This document shows, one piece after another, positions 61,501 through 64,000 of a DNA stretch of 64,000 nucleotides (the stretch's first letter is position 1; each line of letters opens with the position of its first letter). Below the pieces are notes generated by a model. The model was not told where the DNA came from, did not search any database, and saw nothing but the letters and a program-made list of their open reading frames with translations. This stretch comes from Limnomonas spitsbergensis (taxonomy: Eukaryota > Chlorophyta > Chlorophyceae > Chlamydomonadales). A program made the position numbers and the translations under genes. The stretch spans positions 5,554,001 to 5,618,000 of the forward strand of contig JAYJMM010000036.1 of the NCBI GenBank assembly GCA_037349105.1. The letters run 5' to 3'.

Positions 61501-63613
61501 GCTTACCACATATATGATTTATATTGCATCTCCGTTTTTGTTTAGGGTTTACGTTTTTTTAGTGTCCGGATTAGGGTTAAGGGTTTCGGCCCAGCTTAAC
61601 ATCCTTCTGATTCATGTTTCTATCCCGTTTCTGCTTTGGGGTTTAGGCTTTACAGAGTACTGTACGGTTAAGAGTGTATGTGTAAGGCCGAGCTTGACAT
61701 ACTTCAGATTTATATTTCCTGTTACCCGGGACTTTGAAAAAGGCATTAGGGTGGAGCGTTGCTGCTGAGCGGGGAACAACACATCTCCATCACAGCTGAG
61801 AAGAGTTTTCTGCCCGACCCCACCTCAGACAATCGCAATCTGTGCCCAATACCTTGCATCTATACGTTAGAGATTCATCCTCTGTCCCAGCTGAGACAAG
61901 TCTAACGCCCCAGCTGTGTAGATTCCTCCCGTCCCACATCAGACAATGCTGTCCATACCCCATGGTCACACTTGTGGATTCACAAGTCCAACTCCCTCCC
62001 AGGTGTGACTCACCTTAGTCCCAGCTAAGGAATATCCGCCATCCCACCCTAGTCAATGCAGTCCACGACCCTCATGGTCACGCTTGTGGATGTACAAGTC
62101 CAACTCCTTCCCAGGTGTGACTCGCCGTAGGTCCCAGCTAAGGAATATCCACCATCCCACCCTAGTCAATGCAGTCCACAACCCTCATGGTCACACTTGT
62201 GGATGTACAAGTCCAACTCTTTCCCAGGTGTGACTCACCTTAGTCCCAGCTAAGGAATATCCGCCATCCCACCCTAGTCAATGCAGTCCACGACCCTCAT
62301 GGTCACACTTGTGGATGTACAAGTCCAACTCCTTCCCAGGTGTGACTCACCTTAGTCCCAGCTAAGGAATATCCGCCATCCCACCCTAGTCAATGCAGTC
62401 CACGACCCTCATGGTCACGCTTGTGGATGTACACGTCCAACTCCTTCCCAGGTGTGACTCACCTTAGTCCCAGCTAAGGAATATTCGCCATCCCACCTTA
62501 GTCAATGCAGTCCACAACCCTCATGGTCACACTTGTGGATGTACAAGTCCAACTCCTTCCCAGGTGTGACTCACCTTAGTCCCAGCTAAGGAATATCCGC
62601 CATCCCACCCTAGTCAATGCAGTCCACGACCCTCATGGTCACACTTGTGGATGTACAAGTCCAACTCTTTCCCAGGTGTGACTCACCTTAGTCCCAGCTA
62701 AGGAATATCCGCCATCCCACCCTAGTCAATGCAGTCCACAACCCCCATGGTCACACTTGTGGATGTACAAGTCCAACTCTTTCCCAGGTGTGACTCACCT
62801 TAGTCCCAGCTAAGGAATATCCGCCATCCCACCGTAGTCAATGCAGTCCACAACCCTCATGGTCACGCTTGTGGATGTACAAGTCCAACTCCTTCCCAGG
62901 TGTGACTCACCTTAGTCCCAGCTAAGGAATATTCGCCATCCCACCCTAGTCAATGCAGTCCACAACCCTCATGGTCACACTTGTGGATGTACACGTCCAA
63001 CTCCTTCCCAGGTGTGACTCACCTTAGTCCCAGCTAAGGGATATCTACCATCCCACCCTAGTCAATGCAGTCCACAACCCTCATGGTCACACTTGTGGAT
63101 GTACAAGTCCCCCAACATCCCAGGTGTACCACGCCAAAGGTTGCAGGTAAGTGAAGTCCTCCGTCCCACATCATACAATGCAATCTGTACACTTGGTCAC
63201 ACTTATCGATGCACAAGTCCGCCACCATCACAGCTGTACCACGCCAAAGGTTCCCGCTACGAAAAGTCCTCTGTCCCACATCAGACAATGTCATCCGTAC
63301 CCATTGGGCACATTTAATTGAACTGTTTTTTGTTACGAATGTCTATTGCATGTAGATAGGTATTATATGTATGACCCTGTATGAGTAATATCGATGCACA
63401 AGTCCACTTCCTTCCCAGGCGTGACTCACCCTAGGTCCTAGCTAAGAAAAGTCCTCTGTCACACTTCAGACAATGTAATCCATACTCCGTGGTCGCACTT
63501 GTTGATGCAAGTCCCCAAGCATCCCAGGGGTGACTCAACTTAGGTCCAAGCTGAGACACGTCCTCCGTCCCACTGGCTATGAAAACGTTCGATAGGTGCC
63601 CGTCAGGTAACCC
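43071..63613 (-). CDS. NO VEIN/sacsin-like giant protein with C-terminal DUF3883, 5' partial
   Basis: Thirteen minus-strand exons chain in phase: 61252-61334, 60159-60765, 58863-59123, 57550-57704, 55429-56979, 52900-53259, 50325-52322, 48997-49208, 47668-48364, 46406-46547, 44931-45082, 44024-44115 and 43071-43170 (TGA). From 60765 to the stop they total 6327 nt (2108 residues plus stop). An additional exon at 63540-63613 is likely. Sacsin-type motifs include [40 protein letters not shown] and LYRYLW. The C-terminus is a NOV-type DUF3883: [44 protein letters not shown], then RICNPYLQW and LCLAL-like MCLAL. Arabidopsis NOV is about 2.7 kresidues with an N-terminal HSP90-like ATPase domain, which would lie beyond 63613. 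Plant NOV is required for auxin-dependent patterning; an algal role is unknown. Several exons carry Ala, Gln, Glu or Gly runs. Confidence 0.82.
43190..43660. repeat. ~30-bp repeat GGTGTGAACGGTACGAGTGT and 120-bp composite
   Basis: Units of about 28-32 bp (GGGTGGACAGGTGTGAACGG, then TACGAGTGTNAG) repeat about 14 times. A larger segment with CATGACCCTGGAGCATCAGC is present twice (43410 and 43530). It fills the last NOV intron next to the final exon. Confidence 0.88.
43830..43995 (-). mobile_element. CAGCTACA-family element, reverse orientation
   Basis: On the minus strand it begins TCTGCTACATGTCAGCTACA and includes CTGGCCGGCGGGCCC and AGGTGTGATTGAGCC. It ends near ACGAAACACTG. A second diverged copy in the same orientation lies at 44150-44290 on the other side of exon 44024-44115, so this 92-bp exon is bracketed by two related elements. 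Confidence 0.6.
44150..44290 (-). mobile_element. CAGCTACA-family element, reverse orientation
   Basis: On the minus strand it starts GTGACTACATGTCAGCTACA, then GGCCGCTGGCCAAAGGCCCC and GGCCGGTCCAGGTG. Its layout matches 6400-6575, indicating the same subfamily. It lies 35 bp upstream (in gene sense) of exon 44024-44115. Confidence 0.6.
44383..44905. repeat. Polypurine/polypyrimidine array (CCTCCCT)n
   Basis: A 520-bp tract with essentially only C and T on the plus strand, built from CCTCCCT, CCCTCCT and CCCTCTCT units. Such strand asymmetry favours triplex (H-DNA). On the minus strand it starts 25 bp after the donor of exon 44931-45082, so the transcript carries a purine-only GGGAGGA tract. 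The frames read through it are repeat products. Confidence 0.95.
45100..46380. other. Intron between exons 44931-45082 and 46406-46547
   Basis: Contains AT-rich CCGTATAT/ACTGTATATA palindromic repeats (45155-45285), a ~33-bp repeat with TTCGATCATGCCCCCTTGGG and TTTAGGGTTCAGG (45620-45725, three copies), interstitial CCCTAAACCC tracts (45970-46280), and a segment at 45760-45905 open on both strands. The two flanking NOV exons join directly in phase, so no exon of this gene is needed here. Confidence 0.6.
46548..47224. other. Intron segment upstream of NOV exon 46406-46547
   Basis: This part of the intron between exons 47668-48364 and 46406-46547 contains no recognisable exon. It includes TTTAGGG-like sequence at 46915 and two copies of a short dispersed motif with GGCGGCCGGCC or GCGGCTGGCC followed by GTCCAAGC (46925-46965 and 47093-47140). 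That motif also occurs at 30203-30230 and 61363-61400. Confidence 0.5.
47225..47667 (-). repeat. (CACACCCACA/CTCTCTC)n array bounded by a copy of the exon 47668-48364 end
   Basis: The simple array (47320-47660) starts directly at the donor GTGTGAGG of exon 47668-48364. At its far side, 47225-47300 repeats the exon's last ~70 bases: GCGGAGGGGGCGTCATTGGC, GGCAGGCGGGTCCTGGAGGG on minus, against GCGGAGGGGTTGGCATTGGC, GGCAGGCGGGTTCCGGAGGG in the exon. The copy lacks the reading frame's end but keeps GGTGTGCAG-like sequence. Confidence 0.8.
47668..48364 (-). CDS. NOV-like exon: helical block and Gly/Gln-rich linker
   Basis: Acceptor ACCCCACAG and donor GTGTGAGG. It encodes [20 protein letters not shown] then [20 protein letters not shown], followed by a long low-complexity linker ([21 protein letters not shown]) leading to GGFRRETIE. 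It joins the DUF3883 exon 46406-46547 in phase 0. The linker is probably disordered and separates the sacsin-like part from DUF3883. Confidence 0.75.
48345..48595 (-). repeat. Duplicated acceptor of exon 47668-48364
   Basis: The junction CCGTCCACCGTCAGCAGCCTG, then TGGGGTTTAAGGTGAA and GATCTAGGGCTTATAAGG, is repeated at 48498-48590 as CCGTCCACCGTCAGCGGCCT, then GTGAGGTTTAAGGTGAAGGT and GATCTAGGGCTTATAAGG. The second copy includes about 25 bases of exon sequence and sits in the intron upstream, in gene orientation. Confidence 0.85.
48640..48960. repeat. Short GATCCAAGC and CAGGTTTCA-type repeats
   Basis: Two runs of irregular short repeats: GATCCAAGCTGGATCCAAGC-type (48685-48750) and variants of CAGGCACCGGGTTTCAAG (48795-48960). 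They lie in the intron downstream of NOV exon 48997-49208. No exon was recognised. Confidence 0.7.
48997..49208 (-). CDS. Candidate NOV-like exon linking 50325-52322 to 47668-48364
   Basis: Needed to change phase from 0 to 2 between its neighbours. The best reading uses acceptor CTCCGTCAG and donor GTGCGT, encoding [16 protein letters not shown], a Gly run and [20 protein letters not shown] then LT, with M completed by the next exon. An acceptor six bases downstream would also fit. A different frame with an acidic EEEL..EEEEVEG run is also open, so the choice is not certain. The acceptor segment is duplicated at 49285-49385. Confidence 0.5.
49175..49385 (-). repeat. Two-copy repeat at the acceptor of exon 48997-49208
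   Basis: GTCAGCAGCAGGAGCAGAGG, then CCGCTGAGGCTGACGGAG, a short variable part and CATTACATGTCACAGCCTGA appear at 49180-49262 and again at 49290-49370. The second copy, deeper in the intron, repeats both the exon start and the acceptor region. Confidence 0.75.
49510..49990. repeat. ~70-bp repeat TACAGCGATGGCTACACCAG
   Basis: Seven or so degenerate units: AAGGTACAGCGATGGCTACA, CCAGGGTTTAGGCTAAACCC, then a CCTAAACATAAAACC spacer. CCCTAAA-like heptamers form part of each unit. It lies in the intron after NOV exon 50325-52322 and contains no recognised exon copy. Confidence 0.85.
50325..52322 (-). CDS. NOV/sacsin-like largest exon (666 codons)
   Basis: Acceptor GGGATTCAG (weak pyrimidine tract), donor GTATGT. 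The centre has [20 protein letters not shown], a sacsin-repeat-like strand-turn motif. It also has [40 protein letters not shown] and [14 protein letters not shown]. Low-complexity inserts include Q9 from a CAG run (50850-50875), a second CAG run near 51982, a Glu run and a Gly/Glu block (51725-51800), none of which interrupts the frame. The exon begins [13 protein letters not shown]. The upstream frame is open to 52394, so an alternative acceptor cannot be excluded. Confidence 0.78.
52900..53259 (-). CDS. NOV/sacsin-like exon with Ala-rich insert
   Basis: Acceptor CCCCTGAAG, donor GTAAGA, 120 codons in phase 0. It encodes [52 protein letters not shown], an Ala/Thr-rich insert, and [19 protein letters not shown]. 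The last segment resembles the sacsin helix around LW-YL. Confidence 0.78.
53360..54330. repeat. ~60-115-bp purine-rich array (GAAGAAAGAGTGATG)
   Basis: About 16 irregular units with AGCGAAGAAAGAGTGATGGGG, GGGAGGGGGAGGGAGGCATG and ATGATCTTAGTGAAGAAAGA. Long G runs (up to about 22 G near 53970) are present. The minus-strand frames spell [10 protein letters not shown] repeatedly. It occupies most of the intron between NOV exons 55429-56979 and 52900-53259. Confidence 0.9.
54735..55428 (-). repeat. Array seeded at the donor of exon 55429-56979
   Basis: The donor reads GTGGGGGTAGTAGTGTGTGG on the minus strand. The whole 690-bp array is made of the same pieces (GTAGTAGTGTGTGGTTG, GTAGTAGGGTGTGGGTG, GTGGGGGTGGAGGTGG) in 35-50-bp units. 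The array begins exactly at the exon boundary, so every unit repeats the genuine GTGGGGGTAGTAG start of the intron. Confidence 0.85.
55429..56979 (-). CDS. NOV/sacsin-like large exon (517 codons)
   Basis: Acceptor TTTTCTGCAG, donor GTGGGG, phase 0/0. Starts [20 protein letters not shown]. It has three tandem ~28-residue repeats ([11 protein letters not shown], then [17 protein letters not shown], about 56640-56880), then an acidic [17 protein letters not shown] segment. Conserved-looking blocks follow: [15 protein letters not shown], [55 protein letters not shown] then [20 protein letters not shown]. An unusual insert has five-codon repeats of IGSAMGSA type (55765-55845, from GATCC-containing DNA repeats). 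It ends [14 protein letters not shown]. Confidence 0.8.
57070..57435 (-). repeat. 40-bp array resembling the donor end of exon 57550-57704
   Basis: Nine units of 40 bp: CTGTCCTCCCCTTCACTTGC, AACTGGCATTGTCCCCCTTC; the last three have TTTCAACTGGTATTG. At 57060-57090 a less altered copy reads CTCACACCTGCAGCTGGGCC then TGCCTGAATGACC, mirroring the exon end CCCACACCTGTGGCCGCGCC then TGCCTGACAGACC at 57543-57575. The array thus lies between the true junction and a near copy. Confidence 0.78.
57550..57704 (-). CDS. NOV/sacsin-like exon
   Basis: Acceptor CTCTACTAG, donor GTGTGG. With the preceding G it encodes [40 protein letters not shown] and [12 protein letters not shown]. Phase 1 in, 0 out, fitting both neighbours. 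The helix-rich sequence follows the sacsin-like segment of exon 58863-59123. Confidence 0.8.
57770..57920. repeat. ~28-bp GTGTCAGGCGAGGGGTAAAA repeat
   Basis: Five to six irregular units (TGTATCAGGCGAGGGGTAAA, AAGTGTGTCAGGC) in the intron upstream of exon 57550-57704. Confidence 0.8.
58060..58330. repeat. (GTTGTTGCT)n trinucleotide-based array
   Basis: About 30 imperfect units of GTTGTTGCT and CTACCCCTGTTGTTGCTG. Forward frames spell poly-Leu or Val/Ala. On the minus strand it is a CAACAG-rich tract. No donor or acceptor copy was recognised in it. Confidence 0.9.
58371..58519 (+). mobile_element. ~150-bp inverted-repeat element (family C)
   Basis: Left end AGTGCTGTGTAATTGCGCCG, right end CGGAGCACT, an imperfect terminal inverted repeat. 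The interior includes CTCAGCTACGCAATTCGGCC and AGGACCGTAATTGGC. It shares layout with 60863-61012 and 33376-33527. Non-coding, so a MITE-like element. Confidence 0.7.
58863..59123 (-). CDS. NOV/sacsin-like exon with [19 protein letters not shown] repeat
   Basis: Acceptor CACCTACAG, donor GTGAGA. With the carried-over G it encodes [20 protein letters not shown] then [19 protein letters not shown], a Pro/Gly-rich loop and the short repeat [19 protein letters not shown]. The [10 protein letters not shown] start is sacsin-like. Its first ~60 bases plus the acceptor are repeated three more times at 59124-59400. Confidence 0.78.
59060..59400 (-). repeat. 83-bp array copied from the acceptor and start of exon 58863-59123
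   Basis: Four units with 83-bp period starting near 59072, 59155, 59238 and 59321, the first being the genuine junction. Each has GATGGACGCCGGACAGCCCG, GCTCTGCACCTGACCACCTG and CACCTGTAGGTGTGTGGGGA, i.e. the complement of the CACACACCTACAG acceptor plus ~60 exon bases. The copies are 95% or more alike by eye, so the expansion is recent. The minus frame stays open through all four. Confidence 0.93.
59405..60158. other. Intron between exons 60159-60765 and 58863-59123
   Basis: Contains a G run (59403-59414), TTTAGGGTTCAGGG-like sequence at 59510-59570, a pair of ACACAAGCTGGTCG(T/C)TGCT motifs (59659 and 59703) and TAATAA(A/G)TTAAGCTA repeats (59955-59995). No exon was recognised. Confidence 0.5.
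60159..60765 (-). CDS. NOV/sacsin-like exon with [20 protein letters not shown]
   Basis: Acceptor CCCCATCAG, donor GTGGAG. It encodes [20 protein letters not shown] then [20 protein letters not shown], the sacsin-repeat pattern in which a helix is followed by CIPT..G.W..P..A. Further on come [20 protein letters not shown], an Ala-rich insert of about 45 residues (60395-60500), and [17 protein letters not shown] and [20 protein letters not shown]. Phase 0 in, 1 out. Confidence 0.85.
60815..61125. repeat. GGCATG-type pentamer/hexamer repeats split by a family C element
   Basis: GGCATGGCATGGCATG (60818-60858) and GGCAATGCATGGCATGG (61013-61120) form one short-unit array. A family C element is inserted in it at 60863-61012 with CATGGCAAT on both sides, consistent with a target-site duplication but not proof, since that word recurs in the array. 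Confidence 0.85.
60863..61012 (+). mobile_element. ~150-bp inverted-repeat element (family C), best-preserved copy
   Basis: Ends AGTGCTGTGC and GGCACAGCACT form a near-perfect terminal inverted repeat. Inside are GCGCTGTAATTTAGAAATCG and its partial complement CTACGTAATTCAGCCACTG, so much of the element can fold. It interrupts a CATGG-rich array. No coding capacity, so a MITE-like element mobilised in trans, if active. Confidence 0.75.
61252..61334 (-). CDS. NOV/sacsin-like small exon upstream of 60159-60765
   Basis: Acceptor CACAAACAG, donor GTACAC. It encodes [20 protein letters not shown] then SLNPHFK, joining [10 protein letters not shown] in phase 0. AWYELL is reminiscent of the helix before FFR in sacsin-like proteins. 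Phase 1 in. Another frame of the same exon is open but does not join. Confidence 0.6.
61335..61780. other. Intron segment with TTTAGGG-like tract
   Basis: Contains GGGTTGGGAGGCCAGCC, then GTCCAAGC (61363-61400, the dispersed short motif) and several TTTAGGGTTAAGG-type pieces (61478-61680). No exon was recognised. Confidence 0.5.
61785..63539 (-). repeat. 112-bp array resembling the donor end of exon 63540-63613
   Basis: Ten well-kept units (62005-63050) and about five decayed ones. Each contains on the minus strand TTAGCTGGGACTAAGGTGAG then TCACACCTGGGAAGGAG, ACAAGTGTGACCATGAGGG and GTGGACTGCATTGACTAGGG. The exon end reads CTCAGCTTGGACCTAAGTTG then AGTCACCCCTGGGATGC, followed by CAACAAGTGCGACCA, so the unit starts at that junction. 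Most units carry AAG|GTGAGT, a better 5' splice consensus than the proposed original. Confidence 0.85.
63540..63613 (-). CDS. Candidate NOV-like exon between two junction arrays
   Basis: Minus reading [20 protein letters not shown] then QLGP, with acceptor GTTTGGCAG and a possible donor GTTGAG (AA|GTTGAG). The donor is weak, but this 74-bp segment is the only unrepeated sequence between a donor-type array (61785-63539) and an acceptor-type array (63610-63950). No specific domain is recognised. Further exons between this and 61334 must exist for phase. Confidence 0.4.
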
Positions 63614-63955
63614 CTGCCAAACTTCCTTAAACGCCACACTTGTTAGCATCTTCCTCCTTTCTTCACACCTCAGGTAACCCCTGCCAAACTTCCTTAAACG
63701 CCACACTTGTTAGCATCTTCCTCCTTTCTTCACACCTCAGGTAACCCCTGCCAAACTTCCTTAAACGCCACACTTGTTAGCATCTTCCTCCTTTCTTCAC
63801 ACCTCAGGTAACCCCTGCCAAACTTCCTTAAACGCCACACTTTTTAGCGTCTTCCTCCTTTCTTCACACCTCAGGTAACCCCTGCCACACTTCCTTAAAA
63901 GCCACACTTGTTAGCATCTTCCTCTTTTCTTCCCACCTCAGACAAGGCAATCCAT
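63610..63955 (-). repeat. 66-bp array copied from the acceptor side of exon 63540-63613
   Basis: Five units of about 66 bp: TCAGGTAACCCCTGCCAAAC, TTCCTTAAACGCCACACTTG and TTAGCATCTTCCTCCTTTCT. On the minus strand each ends AAGTTTGGCAG then GGGTTACCTGA, identical to the presumed acceptor and first exon bases at 63602-63625. The copies are nearly identical, with one slightly changed at 63830-63900. Confidence 0.88.
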
Positions 63956-64000
63956 TCTGCATGGGGCGTATATGTTGATTCGCAAGCCCGCCTCCAGCCA

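Noticed and set aside
61785..63539. Possible CRISPR or tandem gene cluster at 112-bp period
   Set aside because: Whole units repeat including the would-be spacers, and no frame is conserved across units.
1..64000. tRNA, rRNA or other structured RNA genes
   Set aside because: No cloverleaf with A/B boxes or rRNA-like stretch was recognised by eye; a tRNAscan-SE or Rfam search would settle it.

Overview
This is nuclear DNA from a eukaryote, most likely a green alga or another member of the green lineage. The evidence is three split genes with GT-AG introns and phase-consistent exons. Their products look like a GH5 subfamily-7-type (plant-type) endo-beta-mannanase, a NO VEIN (NOV)/sacsin-type giant protein with a C-terminal DUF3883 domain, and a C2-domain protein. 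Scattered TTTAGGG/CCCTAAA tracts are also of the plant/algal telomere type. A repeat-rich prasinophyte such as Cymbomonas would fit, but that is only a guess. Nothing bacterial, organellar or viral was recognised.

Layout. (1) 1215-5263, minus strand: four exons of a C2-domain protein, incomplete at both ends, with minisatellites in its introns and at its 3' side (1-948). (2) 5264-9649: gene-poor spacer with short dispersed repeats. (3) 9650-39546, plus strand: a mannanase in 14 inferred exons (588 codons plus stop, 1767 coding bases over about 30 kb). Intron 4 (14966-29766) holds an almost pure 24-bp satellite of about 13 kb (about 16003-29082, roughly 545 monomers). (4) 39547-43070: spacer with an inverted duplication of an ORF fragment (40490-40904). 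(5) 43071-63613, minus strand: a NOV/sacsin-like gene. Thirteen chained exons from 61334 to 43071 give about 2135 residues and a natural stop, a further candidate exon lies at 63540-63613, and the N-terminal part is probably beyond the window.

The main observation is about the repeats. Many intronic tandem arrays are built from the neighbouring splice junction. Arrays downstream of an exon repeat the exon's last bases plus its 5' splice site (mannanase exons 5, 6, 7, 9 and 11; C2 exon 2069-2224; NOV exons 57550-57704, 55429-56979, 47668-48364 and 63540-63613). Arrays upstream of an exon repeat the 3' splice site plus the exon's first bases (C2 exon 2069-2224; NOV exons 58863-59123, 48997-49208, 47668-48364 and 63540-63613; mannanase exon 5, whose acceptor resembles the seed of the 13-kb satellite). 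I know of no named system that matches this. It looks like a genome-wide mode of intron growth that multiplies decoy splice sites.

Three short dispersed families also recur in introns and spacers: a roughly 90-bp hairpin element with a (CTTT)n tail, a roughly 170-bp element with CAGCTACA motifs and terminal AGTGGTTACC/GGTAACCACT inverted repeats, and a roughly 150-bp element with AGTGCTGTG/CACAGCACT ends. Exon boundaries were inferred by eye from reading frame, splice consensus and remembered family conservation. No alignment was run, and no RNA evidence is available.
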